The notes under the pieces: model-generated | Told to the model about the DNA's origin: nothing | Seen by the model: only the letters and a program-made list of their open reading frames with translations | Databases searched by the model: none | Origin: Candidatus Nyctobacter psychrophilus | GTDB taxonomy: Bacteria; Vulcanimicrobiota; Vulcanimicrobiia; Vulcanimicrobiales; Vulcanimicrobiaceae | DNA length: 64,000 nucleotides | Direction of reading: 5' to 3' | Assembly: GCA_014305025.1 (NCBI GenBank) | Contig: JACRTY010000049.1 | Span: 150,320-214,319 of the forward strand | Shown: positions 45,253-54,993 of the stretch, in pieces | How the letters are laid out: every line of letters begins with the position of its first letter | Numbering within the stretch: the first letter of the stretch is position 1 | Position numbers and translations under genes: made by a program

Positions 45253-45739
45253 ATTAGCTCGGCGTTGGCACGAACAGGCACGTGAAGACCTCATCGACGC
45301 GGATCGCGCCCTTCGCGATGGTCGCTATCACATCACATGCTTCTTCTCACAGCAGGGTTGCGGGAAAGCGTTGAAGGGGCTGCTGCACTGGGGCAAAGGT
45401 GACGCACCGCGCGTGCCCTTAATAGAAACGTTGCTCGCCGAACTGGAGGCCGGTGACGCGGGACTCGAGCCGGAGTTGCGACTGCGCGCGATTGCGCTCG
45501 ACAAGTACTATACGACCACGCGCTATCCCGACGTACTCGATTACGCATTGCCGAGTGCGTCCTTCACGCGCCCGGAGGCCATGCTGGCACTCGAGGCGGC
45601 GTGGGACGTCATCGTCCACGTTGCCGCGACACTCGATGCTGCGGACCACCCCCGACACTACGACAGAGTAAACGGCACTCGTGAAACGCTCAGCGGGCGT
45701 GGTGACTGGGGGCATTTCTCGCAGGTTGCCGCTGACTGA
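45233..45739 (+). CDS. HEPN-domain protein
   Basis: This 168-aa protein starts at ATG 45233. It has the HEPN pattern LARRWHEQAREDLIDADRAL and the CFFSQQGCGKALKGLLHWGK segment of HEPN/MNT toxins. HEPN proteins are RNases or AMPylation targets neutralised by the MNT partner. Here the partner is only a stump, so toxicity is either lost or controlled elsewhere. The RxxxH-type active motif is not obvious. Confidence 0.85.
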   Translation: MQRHPLELARRWHEQAREDLIDADRALRDGRYHITCFFSQQGCGKALKGLLHWGKGDAPRVPLIETLLAELEAGDAGLEPELRLRAIALDKYYTTTRYPDVLDYALPSASFTRPEAMLALEAAWDVIVHVAATLDAADHPRHYDRVNGTRETLSGRGDWGHFSQVAAD

Positions 45740-45742
45740 TGA

Positions 45743-45892
45743 ATTTCTGGCGACGATGCTCGGTTCGCGGCTATCACGATTCTCAATCGCGCAGGTCTGG
45801 AAGATGCAACGTGCGAGTGCTACGCGCTGGCCCGCGCCCAGTTCAATGACATGCTGTTGCTGGTCAAAAGCGCGCGGCCGCATCCAGCGTGA
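45743..45892 (+). pseudogene. Stop-bounded fragment after HEPN (possible gene remnant)
   Basis: After the tandem TGATGA, one frame stays open for 49 codons and reads like a helical protein end (ITILNRAGLEDATCECYALARAQF). It has no proper start codon. It may be the tail of a lost gene; chance is not excluded. Confidence 0.3.
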
Positions 45893-46004
45893 CGGAGCAG
45901 GCTGATCCGTCCGAAACCTCAGGGTGACGGGTCCCTTCGGCATCGCACACGTTGTGCGTTTCCGTTTCGCGGCTCACGATAGCAGCGGCGCGCGAAGGTT
46001 TGAA

Positions 46005-47009
46005 CTAGCCGGCTGAAAAGATGACGAGCAGGGCGACGAAGGCGGCATAAGCGGCAATGAGCGCGAAGCCTTCGTTTCGTCGCAAGCCGCACTTGCGCAA
46101 GGCGAGTATGACGGCCGCGGCGGTCAGGGCGATCAGCCAGTAGATCGATAGCCGAGCAGCGGCTTGCGATGCACCGAGTCCGACGACCAACGCCGGCAGA
46201 AAAATGCCGACGGCGATATTGAGCGTATTGCTGTTGAACGCTTCACTGATCACCGCGGCGCCCTGCTGCTTATGGGCCAAGCGGATCGCAGCAATTGCGT
46301 TCGGGACGCCGGTCAAGGCCGCCAGCACGATCGTACCGATGATGACATCGCTGATTCCGAAGTGCTTGCCGAGCGCTTGTCCGCCTTGCACCATTCCGAC
46401 GCTCCCCACGACGATCGTGACCAGCGCCGGTACGGCAGCGAGCATGTCGAAGGTCGTCGCCGCCTTGGTGGAGCCTCGATCCGAAGGCTCATCGGCATGT
46501 TGTTCCGAGAGCGCGTCGCGCAAAAACGCTTGAACGGGCGGCAACGGCGCAAGGAGTCCGAGCCGATCCGAACCGAGCGCGCACAGAACGACGTACGGCA
46601 CGAAAACGAAGGCCAGTAGAGCAGCGCCGACCCAGGCGGGCGCGACGGACAGGACGATGAGCGCCGCGCCGACGGTCAAGCACAGCGACACGGTGCCGTT
46701 GAAGATGGCCGCTTTGGGAGCTATGCGGACAAATCCGGCGGTCACCGCGCTCAACCCGAGCAGAGAGGCGATGTTGAACAGGTTGGAGCCGAAAACGACG
46801 CCGACTCCAAGGACCGCGTTTCCGCCGTGCAGGGCCGTAATAGCGGACGATATCTCCGGCGAATCGGCGCCGAGCGCCGTTACGATGCCTAACAGCGCTT
46901 GCGTGAAGCCGAAGCGCACGCCGATGCGTTCGAGGCTCGTTGACAGGACGAGGCCGGCGAGCGAAACGAGCACCAGGCCGCCCACGAAGATTCCCGCATT
47001 GTACAGCAC
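46005..47009 (-). CDS. Sodium/calcium exchanger family protein
   Basis: This 334-aa protein of the CaCA superfamily has two homologous five-helix halves. The alpha-repeat motifs are GADSPEISSAITALHGGN and TGVPNAIAAIRLAHKQQ with FNSNTLNIAVG. It starts at GTG 47009. The ion is uncertain; bacterial members often move Ca or Mn. It is divergent from the quinoprotein gene. Confidence 0.92.
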   Translation of the reverse strand: MLYNAGIFVGGLVLVSLAGLVLSTSLERIGVRFGFTQALLGIVTALGADSPEISSAITALHGGNAVLGVGVVFGSNLFNIASLLGLSAVTAGFVRIAPKAAIFNGTVSLCLTVGAALIVLSVAPAWVGAALLAFVFVPYVVLCALGSDRLGLLAPLPPVQAFLRDALSEQHADEPSDRGSTKAATTFDMLAAVPALVTIVVGSVGMVQGGQALGKHFGISDVIIGTIVLAALTGVPNAIAAIRLAHKQQGAAVISEAFNSNTLNIAVGIFLPALVVGLGASQAAARLSIYWLIALTAAAVILALRKCGLRRNEGFALIAAYAAFVALLVIFSAG

Positions 47010-47124
47010 GAGGAGTCTCTTACCACGACGCGTTGCTGCAGACGCTCATGGATTGGGCATACATCGGCCATCACGGTGACGGGAGCCATCGGTGCATACG
47101 CTCGGCGATCCCGGAAAGGACCTC

Positions 47125-48906
47125 ATGAAGCGCTCGCACGTCAAGAAGAGAATGCTCGGCATCGCCGCCGCGCTCGTAATCGCGGTTTCGGCGATGGCCG
47201 CCACCGCCGGGACCAAAGCAACGCACACGCAGGATCTCAACTGGCGCTACTACGGCAACGATCTGCTCAACCAGCGGTACCAGAACGTCGACGAGATCGA
47301 CCCCTCGAACGTGTCCCGCTTGCAGCCGGCGTGGGTCGTCCACACCGGCCAGATCGCCGGCGACGAGTCGTTCGAAGCCTCGCCGATCGAAGTCGACGGC
47401 ACGGTGTACGTGCCGACCGGAAACGACGCGGTGTTCGCACTCGACGCGTCAACCGGCAAGCAGAAGTGGGTCTACCGGCCGAGCGACATGCCGCCGCTGG
47501 GCAAGCTTGCGATCTGCTGCGGCCACGACAACCGCGGCGTCGCGTACGGCGACGGAAAGATCTTTTTGGGGCGGCTCGACGCCACGCTCGTCGCGCTCGA
47601 CGCCGCCTCGGGGCGCAAGCTCTGGCAAGCGACGGTGGCGCCATGGCAAAAGGGCTACACGATCACCGGCGCGCCGCAGTTCGCCGCCGGTAAGGTCGTC
47701 ATCGGCATCTCCGGCGGTGAGTACGAAATCCACGGCCGCGTGACGGCGTTCGATGCGAACAGCGGCAAGCCGGCGTGGAGATTCGACACGATCGAGGCGA
47801 GCACGTGGGCCGGCAACTCGGCCAAGAACGGCGGGGTCCCGGCGTGGGGCAATCCGACCGTCGATCCCCAACTCGGGCTCGTCTACATCACCACCGGCAA
47901 CGCCTCGCCCGATTTCAACGGCTCTCATCGCGCCGGCAACGATCTGTATGCGTCATCCGACGTCGCGCTCGACCTGAGCAGCGGCAAGCTTCGGTGGTAC
48001 TTTCAGGAGGTCCATCACGACATCTGGGACTACGACGGTCCTAGCCCCGCCATACTCTTCACCGTGAACAGGAACGGGCGCTCGATCGCGGCACTCGGGC
48101 ATTGCGCCAAGAGCGGACAGTATTTCATCCTGGACCGCCGTGACGGCAAGCCGCTGTTCGCGGTGAACGAGACAAAGGTTCCGCAGCAACCGGCGTGGCA
48201 GCACCCGTCGCCGACGCAGCCGATGTCGACGGTGCAAGCGCTCACGCCGCTCGGCCTCCAGAACGAGCCCAAAGGATACGGCTACAATTACCAGCCGTAC
48301 TTCACCCCGGCCGATTATCCGATGCCCGTCGAGCAGCCCGGCACCGAAGCCGGCTGCGAGTGGCCACCGACGGCGTTCAGCCCGCGCACGAACGACATCT
48401 ACTACGGCGCGCGCTACGAGCCGACGGGATTTCGCGGCAAGCAGAGTTCGATCGGGCACCCCGGAAATACGACGAAGGACACCGGCTCGGCGTTCGTGCG
48501 GCCGTTGCCGGGGATGAAGTACTGGGGCTACTTCGGCGCGACCAACACGAGAACGGGGAAGATCGCGTGGAAGACCAAGCTGGACGAAGCGCCGCTCACT
48601 GGGCCGGCGGTCGCAGGCGACTTGGTCTTTTACGGTGAGACCGATGGCAAGGTCCACGCCGCCGACGCGGAAACCGGCAAGAACCTGTGGACCTACGACG
48701 TTCCAAAGCAGATCAAGAACGCCGGCGGTGCGGACGGCGCCTTCAGCGTCTACGAGCGTAACGGCCGGGAGTACGTCGTCGGCGTCTTCGGCGGCAGCGC
48801 AATGGAGCGCCACCTGGACCAGAAGTCTCCGGTCGGAGACGCGATCGTCGCCTTTGCGCTGCCGCGCAGGGTCGCGTCGACAAGTCGCAACAGTTCGCAG
48901 CCCTGA
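47125..48906 (+). CDS. PQQ-dependent alcohol dehydrogenase, likely lanthanide-type
   Basis: The 593-aa periplasmic quinoprotein starts at ATG 47125 with RBS GGAAAGGA. A signal peptide (MLGIAAALVIAVSAMAATAG) precedes the beta-propeller. The adjacent-Cys pair (ICCGHDNRG), which forms the vicinal disulfide over PQQ, is present, as are the Glu in GGEYEIHG and the catalytic Asp in IWDYDG. The Asp two residues later (D302, D304) is the mark of lanthanide-dependent XoxF/ExaF-type enzymes, not of calcium enzymes. The electron acceptor is not encoded here. Substrate: probably methanol or small alcohols. Confidence 0.9.
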   Translation: MKRSHVKKRMLGIAAALVIAVSAMAATAGTKATHTQDLNWRYYGNDLLNQRYQNVDEIDPSNVSRLQPAWVVHTGQIAGDESFEASPIEVDGTVYVPTGNDAVFALDASTGKQKWVYRPSDMPPLGKLAICCGHDNRGVAYGDGKIFLGRLDATLVALDAASGRKLWQATVAPWQKGYTITGAPQFAAGKVVIGISGGEYEIHGRVTAFDANSGKPAWRFDTIEASTWAGNSAKNGGVPAWGNPTVDPQLGLVYITTGNASPDFNGSHRAGNDLYASSDVALDLSSGKLRWYFQEVHHDIWDYDGPSPAILFTVNRNGRSIAALGHCAKSGQYFILDRRDGKPLFAVNETKVPQQPAWQHPSPTQPMSTVQALTPLGLQNEPKGYGYNYQPYFTPADYPMPVEQPGTEAGCEWPPTAFSPRTNDIYYGARYEPTGFRGKQSSIGHPGNTTKDTGSAFVRPLPGMKYWGYFGATNTRTGKIAWKTKLDEAPLTGPAVAGDLVFYGETDGKVHAADAETGKNLWTYDVPKQIKNAGGADGAFSVYERNGREYVVGVFGGSAMERHLDQKSPVGDAIVAFALPRRVASTSRNSSQP

Positions 48907-49135
48907 GGGACGGCCGAAGCCGCCGTCTCGCGATCCGACCGGGATCGACTTCGCTTTCGTGACGGTCGCCGCGTTCGGGGATCGCGACGTCGTACCGGCT
49001 GCGCCGCGCTCGGAACGTGACGCCGTCGACACGGCGCCGCACCCCCATTCGCATTCCGCTATCGCCCCCGCTCTGCACGGCGGCTTCGGGCCTCAAGAGA
49101 GTTCTTCGCCCCGCCATGAAGGCGTTATCGTGGCC

Positions 49136-49816
49136 TCACATCGTCTCTTTGAGCCCGCGGCGAATCAACCACCAATTCATCGGGTAGGCCGTCACGAAGC
49201 CAATGAGCATGCCGACTTGCATCATCAGCCAGTATGTGGGCTGATTCGGCTTGAGATGCGGATGAAAGAACACGAAATAGGTGAGTGCCATCCACCCGAA
49301 CAGCCCGATCTCGAAAGCGGTCAACGACAGCGTGTCAGCCTTGATTGCGGCCCAAACACCCGGTCCGAACGAGAGTCCGCGCATCGGCGCGATCGAAAAG
49401 TATTGGAAGACAATGCCGAGCACGTATGCGAGGATGTAATCGCCGATGAACTCCGCGCCGAGAACCGAGCCTGCTACGCTCAGTCCGGCAAAGAAGACCA
49501 CAAACTCCGCGATGATGTCGCCCAGAGTGCAACCGGCGCCGCAGTGCGTGACGCCCACGGCGACGGCTTCCCAGAAGGGCTTGGCCGGCGATTTGCCGCC
49601 GGCCTGTTCGCTCGCTTCCTTCGATGACGGCCGCCCAATTCGAAAGTAGCCCCAGACCGCGAGCGGCCCGGCATAGAGAGCGGTAATCGGCCAAACCCAG
49701 TTCATGATGGCCATCTTTTGTCGATGGCGGCTGACGTCAACGAGAATGATGCCGGCGCAAACAAACGCCGAGCCGATCGACACCCAGGCGACGACGGTGA
49801 GCCATGTCGGGAACAC
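49136..49816 (-). CDS. DUF4396 membrane protein
   Basis: The 226-aa membrane protein carries the DUF4396 marks WPITALYAGPLAVWGYF and the Cys-rich VTHCGAGCTLGD motif. Two Cys and one His in a helix loop could bind copper. About six helices. The family is often next to copper-handling genes; there is none beside it here. The 229 bp to the quinoprotein gene show nothing I can name. Confidence 0.85.
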   Translation of the reverse strand: MFPTWLTVVAWVSIGSAFVCAGIILVDVSRHRQKMAIMNWVWPITALYAGPLAVWGYFRIGRPSSKEASEQAGGKSPAKPFWEAVAVGVTHCGAGCTLGDIIAEFVVFFAGLSVAGSVLGAEFIGDYILAYVLGIVFQYFSIAPMRGLSFGPGVWAAIKADTLSLTAFEIGLFGWMALTYFVFFHPHLKPNQPTYWLMMQVGMLIGFVTAYPMNWWLIRRGLKETM

Positions 49817-49869
49817 AAGGTGGTTTCCCCAATAATTTCAGCGCAACTACAGCGAGCGCGCGCGACTTC

Positions 49870-51144
49870 TTATGTTGCCGCGGTCGCGCGCGGGAGGCGG
49901 CGCGCTGCCTCCCGGTCGTCAGCGCCATCGAACGCCTCATCGATGCATGACTCCAAGCGGCGCAAATACACCGCAAGCGCGGGACGCTGTTCGGCTAGGA
50001 CGGTCTGCTCCAAATCGATGATGAGGCCGCGCAGTCTCCGCATCACGTGGAGCGAGTGGCGTCCGTACAGCAAAATCTCTTCCAGCGCATGGTCGAGGAA
50101 CTGCTCCCACGTCGGTTGCGGAACGAAAAGACGCGTAACTCCCGCATCGTCCCGGTGGACGTGCGGGCGCGGCCGTTCCGCGGCGACACGGCGGAGGAGT
50201 TCGTGCAACTGATCCACGACCTGGACGGCGGTCGTGGGATCGTTGATGCCGGGAGAAAGTGCCTTGTCGGCGACGTCGACGAGCTGGCGAAAGCCGAACA
50301 GCACATCCTGCCGCATCGACCGTTCCCGTTGGATTGACACGGCTGCAGCAATTCGATCCGCTTCCGCCGTTTCGAGCTTACGCGCGCGCCAGACCCGCAC
50401 GATGGGCGCACCGGTGCAAACAAAATCTCCGACGAGGGGAACGATTTCCAGTACGGCGTCGACCTTCGCGCCTAGGCGAACCAAGTCACCCGAATCAACG
50501 CTCGACACCGAGCCGTGGCTCGGTGCAGGCACGATCTGGGCACGGAAATTCGGGCGAACGAATGAGGCATACGGCGGGCGATGTCGGTTCAGACGCACGA
50601 GGGTCGCGGCCGTCTCCTTGGCTGCGGTCTCGATAATTGTAATGGCGCGGATGCGTTGACCGATGTGATCGATGTAGAGCACGAACATCGCGAGACTCAG
50701 CCACACGAGCGTGATCGCTCCGTACGTCGATAAGCCGGGAACGAACGGGTGGGCCGGATCTTCCCGAATCTCGCGCAAGATGAAGACCGCATACGCGAAC
50801 GTGGCGATGAACGTCCCGAGAGCGGCCTGAATGATCCTGTCGCGAAAGAACGAGCGCATCACGCGCGGAGAGAATTGCCTACTCGCCAACTGGAGAACCA
50901 GGATCGTCGATGAGAAGACGAGGCCGATGAACGTAATCATCGAGCCCGCAATCGTGGACAGCAACGAGCGCGCCCCCGACGGCGATCCCCCGTACACGAA
51001 CCACGCCTTCGACGAAATGTCGAAGGCGTGATCGAAAGCAGCCAGCGCCCGCGAGAGACCGAAGGCGACGACGAAGGCTGCTAACGGAATGAGCCAAAAA
51101 TTGGCGGCCAGTGCATCGGTGAGCCGGCCGACGCGGCCCTTCAT
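49870..51144 (-). CDS. DUF2254 membrane protein
   Basis: The 424-aa DUF2254 protein has four N-terminal helices (ANFWLIPLAAFVVAFGLSRAL, read as ANFWLIPLAAF and VVAFGLSRAL) and the motif SMITFIGLVFSSTILVLQLASRQFSPR (as FIGLVFSSTILVLQLASRQF). A long cytoplasmic domain contains the SPGINDPTTAVQ box. ATG 51144 overlaps the stop of the restored MscS frame. An open frame joins it to MscS into an apparent 751-aa fusion; I reject that, see the mscS entry. Confidence 0.88.
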   Translation of the reverse strand: MKGRVGRLTDALAANFWLIPLAAFVVAFGLSRALAAFDHAFDISSKAWFVYGGSPSGARSLLSTIAGSMITFIGLVFSSTILVLQLASRQFSPRVMRSFFRDRIIQAALGTFIATFAYAVFILREIREDPAHPFVPGLSTYGAITLVWLSLAMFVLYIDHIGQRIRAITIIETAAKETAATLVRLNRHRPPYASFVRPNFRAQIVPAPSHGSVSSVDSGDLVRLGAKVDAVLEIVPLVGDFVCTGAPIVRVWRARKLETAEADRIAAAVSIQRERSMRQDVLFGFRQLVDVADKALSPGINDPTTAVQVVDQLHELLRRVAAERPRPHVHRDDAGVTRLFVPQPTWEQFLDHALEEILLYGRHSLHVMRRLRGLIIDLEQTVLAEQRPALAVYLRRLESCIDEAFDGADDREAARRLPRATAAT

Positions 51145-52125
51145 CAGCTTTTCTCTCCGGCCTGGGTCTGGGCGGCGCTTCCGTCGCGTCCCTCCCCCGC
51201 CATGCGCAGCGGCGGAAATCCGACGATGTCGTACGTCGCGGAGGCTATGCCGATGCCGGCCACGTCGAAGGCGTAGGATGTCCCGGCTCATCGCATCCTT
51301 GAGCGCGCGTGCGCCGTGGGCGGGCGAGAGGAAGCGCAGCCCCAGTTCGAGCCAGTTGTCCGTGATACGGTAAAACACGCGCGGTTCCACGTCGGCCGCC
51401 GGCATCGCGAAGCGGCGCATCATGGCTTGCAGCGCTTCCGTCCCCATCTCGCGATGCGTCTTGGTGTGCCGCTCGGCGGCTTCCAACAGAATCCGTTCCG
51501 CGCGCTCGCGGTCACACGTGTAGGTGACGGGAATCTGCATCTCTTCCCAAATGAGCGGGAAGTCGCGGCTATAGTTATAGACGGGCTCGTCGAAGATTTT
51601 GCTATTGGTTACCGTTACGATGCGCCCTGTGAATTGGCGTCCCATGACCCACATGGCGGGAGCTGCGTTTTGCACCGGCGGCGGTTGCCCCATCTCCATG
51701 ATCGTGGTTTGAATGAAGCCGAGCGCAAGAACGTCGCCGCGAACACCGCCCATGGTGATGCGGTCGCCGACGTTGAACGTCTTGCCGCGCAGGATCACGA
51801 AGTAGCCGGCGATCGACGTAATGACTTTCTGAAGCGCAAAGGCGAGCCCCGCCGAAGCGAGCCCGGCGCCGATGGCCAGGTTGGCCGGGTTGTCGAACCA
51901 GATCGATAGCAATCCGACGAGCAGGATCACGGTCGTCGCGACATTGATCGCTTGGCGCGTCCAGAAGCGGATGCGCGTGTCTTCGTACCGCGCGAAAACC
52001 AGTTGTGTCAGCGCTCCGAGGGCGGTTCGAAGCACGACAAAGCCCGCGATCAAGATCAGCGTGAACAGGAATTTCTCACCGGTGTGCGCATTCACGCCGA
52101 TCAGCTTAACGCCGTAAATCTGCAT
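51144..52125 (-). pseudogene. mscS: MscS-family mechanosensitive channel, frameshifted near the 3' end
   Basis: The first roughly 285 codons are a normal small MscS: three helices, TM3-like segment (LAIGAGLASAGLAFALQKVI) and the beta domain (GKTFNVGDRITMGGVRGDV). Near 51270-51276 the frame shifts by an extra base, or two missing ones. The correct frame gives the usual end AFDVAGIGIASATYDIVGF and a TGA that overlaps the DUF2254 ATG. The shift instead opens a read-through into DUF2254. A leader of about 125 bp upstream is conserved in a second copy at 63540-63749. Confidence 0.8.
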
Positions 52126-52250
52126 ATGGACCTCCCGGAATCCAGTGCTACGCGTGCACGATTAGAACCAAACCTGCGGTCACTCTAGGCCCAGGCATGA
52201 CGGAGTCCTTCTGAACCGCGATCGCAAGGCGACTGCCTTTCGCCGGTTGC
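52040..52250 (-). repeat. Diverged duplicate A: mscS 5' end plus leader
   Basis: This block and 63540-63749 are alignable over about 210 bp with scattered substitutions and a few indels, in the same orientation. The conserved part includes the first about 28 codons of mscS and about 125 bp upstream. A short hairpin GGCGA...TCGCC in the leader is kept in both. Confidence 0.8.
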
Positions 52251-52450
52251 GTTGGGGTTTCGATGCGGTCGTACGATCCAACAATCGGATCGGGCGGTCG
52301 CCGCAAACCACCCTGCCACGCCTTGCGCCAAAAAACCGGTGAAGCCGAACCACGATGAGTAGTTTCGCCACATCACGGCCGCGACACGTTCGGCGACCCT
52401 TCGGTCCGACGCGTTGATGAAGCGCCTCTTCGGTACAAAGGAGTCATCGC

Positions 52451-52938
52451 GTGGCACTTCGGGTTACGACCCCCAGGCTCGGCGGATTGACGATTCGGGA
52501 CGGAATCACCGGCGGTATCATCGCCTGAACTGCATTCATCCTTGCGGAGATGTTCTTTTCGCAGATGCTCGGGGGCCATCCGCGGCCATGCCCGGATACT
52601 CGGCGATCCCCTCATCCGTCGTCGTCGGATTCGTGATCCATTACCTGCTCTCGATCCTGTTCGGCATCGTCACGACATCGATCGCCATGTTTCTCGGACG
52701 ACGTGCGGCGCTCGAGCGCGGGTGGGCCTTTCTCATTCTCGGCCTCTTCGGCGGACTCGTGATTTGGGTTGTCGACTTCTATGCGATCGCACCAGCGTTG
52801 TTTGCGCAATTCGGCATGGTGAATCCGCTCTGGAACGGTTTCGTCGCGCACGCAATCTTCGGCGTTGTTCTCGGGATTTATTTAACAACACGCATGCAGG
52901 ACTTCTTGATGCGGGTCAATCGGGCTTCGGGCATCTGA
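52451..52938 (+). pseudogene. Membrane protein gene with in-frame TGA and frameshift
   Basis: From GTG 52451 the frame reads LTIRDGITGGIIA, then TGA, then TAFILAEMFFSQMLGG. After a one-base shift near 52575 it continues MPGYSAIPSSVVVGFVIHYLL through four helices to a normal end at 52938. The pattern fits a small polytopic membrane family of unknown role. It has at least two lesions, so it is unlikely to make protein. Confidence 0.6.
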
Positions 52939-52944
52939 AGCGTG

Positions 52945-53200
52945 CGCCACGCCTCGTAGCGTTTCCGTTTGAGGGTCAACGATCGGCAACAACGACACGG
53001 CCGGGTTTGCCATCAACTCGGCGGCGTGTTCCAACGTGTCGTCCGCGGACAGGAGCGTGCGGGAACGCGAGCGATCTGGCCGATCGTAACGGCGTCGTCA
53101 TGGGTCAGATGCACGGCAAGCTCCGCGATGCGAGCGCAAGACGATGATCGATCACGAACACGCCTTGCCCGTCAGCCACCAGGCCGAGCTGCCGCAAATT
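52945..53200 (-). pseudogene. CBS-domain remnant
   Basis: Three short frame segments in order on the minus strand read LSADDTLEHAAELMANPAVSLLPIVDPQTE (first half LSADDTLEHAAELMANP), LAVHLTHDDAVTIGQIA and ADGQGVFVIDHRLAL, a CBS-domain pattern. They lie in different frames and lack a start. The same organism's ClC channel remnant at 55198-56300 has lost its C-terminal CBS region, but the strands differ, so any link is a guess. Confidence 0.55.
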
Positions 53201-53222
53201 TCTCGTAGCTCAAGTGGCACGG

Positions 53223-53570
53223 TCAGCGGCGGACGCGGCGAGTGGAGCGCAGGAGCGCTGCGATAAACACGACCGATCCAATGAACGAATAAGCAAGGTT
53301 TACGGCGACGCCCACGCGCGGGTCAAATCCTAGGCCATCGCCCAAACCTGAACGCGTAGTAGCGCGATCGCGAGTACGCGAGCGTGGCGGCCGGGATGAC
53401 GAATAGGTCAGGATTCCTTGCTCGGTGCACAACAGACAATTCCACTGCCAACGTGGCCAGGGCGGCTCCGCAAACCACAAGACCGACACGGTCGTCAGAA
53501 CCGGGCCGCAAAAAAACACCGACAACTGCGGTCCAAATCCCGTTGAACGCCGCCCGCTTTTCACGCCGTG
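53223..53570 (-). pseudogene. Frameshifted small membrane protein gene
   Basis: On the minus strand one frame reads GIWTAVVGVFLRPGSDDRVG and LVVCGAALATLAVELSVV, and after a shift near 53330 another reads FDPRVGVAVNLAYSFIGSVVFIAALLR to TGA at 53223. Together they would form an about 115-aa, three- to four-helix protein. I do not recognise the family. Confidence 0.4.
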
Positions 53571-54151
53571 TTAGCGCCTACGGACGTAAGAGCCCCATAA
53601 TACCGCTGGACCACGGACTTCAGCGGAATTCCTTGGATAACGAGCGTCGCCATCACCGTCGCAAAGACGGCGTCCAATATCTGAGGCCGGGAGATAAGCG
53701 TTGCCGGCAGAGCAATCGCCAAAGCTAAAGGTAGGGCTCCCCGCATGCCTGCCATGAACACGGTGACGCGACCGGGTGTGTCAGGAACGACGAGCACCGC
53801 CATTATGGCACGCGCTGAAACCACGGCGAGCACGGTGATGGCGACCAGTAGCGGCTCGTGCAACACGCGCTCAGGACTGATGAGAATACCGGCCGCAAGA
53901 AAGAGCACGGCGTTCGCCATGTATGCGGCAGCGTTCCAAAATGCGTCGACGTCGTTTCGGTTCGCCATCGGCACATGCCGAAGAGGGGTGCGCAACGCGA
54001 TTGCTGCCGCCGAGCTGGCGAAGATGCCCGAGAGGTGCAGGAGGTCCGCAAGCAGGTACGATGCGTGCGCAAGCGCGACCGTCGCAGTAACCTCGTACTC
54101 GGACGCTTCGGTGACCGCGAGAGCGGCCCATATCGGAACTGAATATTCCAC
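53561..54151 (-). pseudogene. C-terminal half of a CPA1-type Na/H antiporter
   Basis: The 196 codons match the second half of NhaP-type antiporters (LLADLLHLSGIFASSAAAIAL and FMAGMRGALPLALAIALP). The first six helices, with the ND ion-binding motif, are missing. An ATG at 54151 opens the frame but the product would lack the transport site. Probably an inactive fragment. Confidence 0.75.
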
Positions 54152-54277
54152 GAGACCGTTCTATGATGAGCCGCGCGGCTGGTACGTGATCACCTTAGGA
54201 ACCTTCTCATCGTCTCTCAAACGACTTTTTCGAGGCAATCTCCTTGAGGACGGATTGGCGGACTGCGGAAGGAATTA

Positions 54278-54955
54278 GTGAACCACTCTACGGTGAGTAG
54301 CGCGTCCGTTTTGCGGCCCTTTGGCGAAAACATCTGGCTTGCGAATGGCCCAGGAGTCCGCTTCATGTTTGCGCGGCTTCCCACGCGCATGATCATTGTG
54401 AGGCTGGGCGACGGATCATTGTGGATCAATTCGCCGGTCGCCGTATCGTCGGAAACCCTTGAGATCATCCAGAAGATGGGGCCCGTAAGATATCTTGTGG
54501 CTCCAACGTCGCTTCACGCCTGGAGGCTCAGATCTTGGCACGCAATATTCCCTGAAGCTCAGCTTTGCGGCCCTCCGAAAGCATCCCACGATGCCGGACA
54601 CCGGGCTTGGGCTGACGACCTCGACCAGGTCGTGTTTAGGGGAAACGTCTTTGTCGAAGAGATAGAGTTTCTTCATAAGAAATCGCGCACGCTCATCATG
54701 GCGGACTTCATCCAAAATTATGTGGCGGAAGACGGCAACGTCATCGGCAATGCTTCAAAGCGGCTTGGAGGTGTGTTGAACGGCGGCGTCCCGCTGGACA
54801 TTCGCATGTCATTTACACACAAGAAGCTAGCTCGAGAAAGCCTCGAAACGATGCTTACGTGGGACTTCGATAAGTTGGTCGTAGCTCACGGTAACTGCGT
54901 CGAGCGGGACGCAAAGGAGTTTGTAGAACGCATCTTCCACTGGCTTAAGGATTGA
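54278..54955 (+). CDS. DUF4336 (metallo-beta-lactamase-like) protein
   Basis: This 225-aa protein starts at GTG 54278. It matches DUF4336 (RPFGENIWLANGP, YLVAPTSLHAW and VAHG near the end). Family members have a beta-lactamase-like fold with one His-rich site; here HAW/H...H and AHG are visible. The function is unknown. It is intact although it sits among broken genes, and its codon use is less GC-rich. Confidence 0.85.
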   Translation: MNHSTVSSASVLRPFGENIWLANGPGVRFMFARLPTRMIIVRLGDGSLWINSPVAVSSETLEIIQKMGPVRYLVAPTSLHAWRLRSWHAIFPEAQLCGPPKASHDAGHRAWADDLDQVVFRGNVFVEEIEFLHKKSRTLIMADFIQNYVAEDGNVIGNASKRLGGVLNGGVPLDIRMSFTHKKLARESLETMLTWDFDKLVVAHGNCVERDAKEFVERIFHWLKD

Positions 54956-54977
54956 ACAGTTCCGCCGGCGTTTACAA

Positions 54978-54993
54978 TTAAGCGCGCGCTTAA
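54978..54993. other. 16-bp perfect palindrome
   Basis: TTAAGCGCGCGCTTAA lies 22 nt after the DUF4336 stop, followed by GGCGCC. It could be a terminator stem or an operator. The region 54956-55197 otherwise shows no gene I can support. Confidence 0.4.

Noticed and set aside
43980..45281. A 433-codon minus-strand open frame over the CDF transporter
   Set aside because: It is antisense to a clear CDF gene with HSTVD motif; composition is typical of shadow frames.
49870..52125. A single 751-aa MscS-DUF2254 fusion protein
   Set aside because: The joining segment is frameshift nonsense; the alternative frame gives a normal MscS end and an overlapping DUF2254 start.
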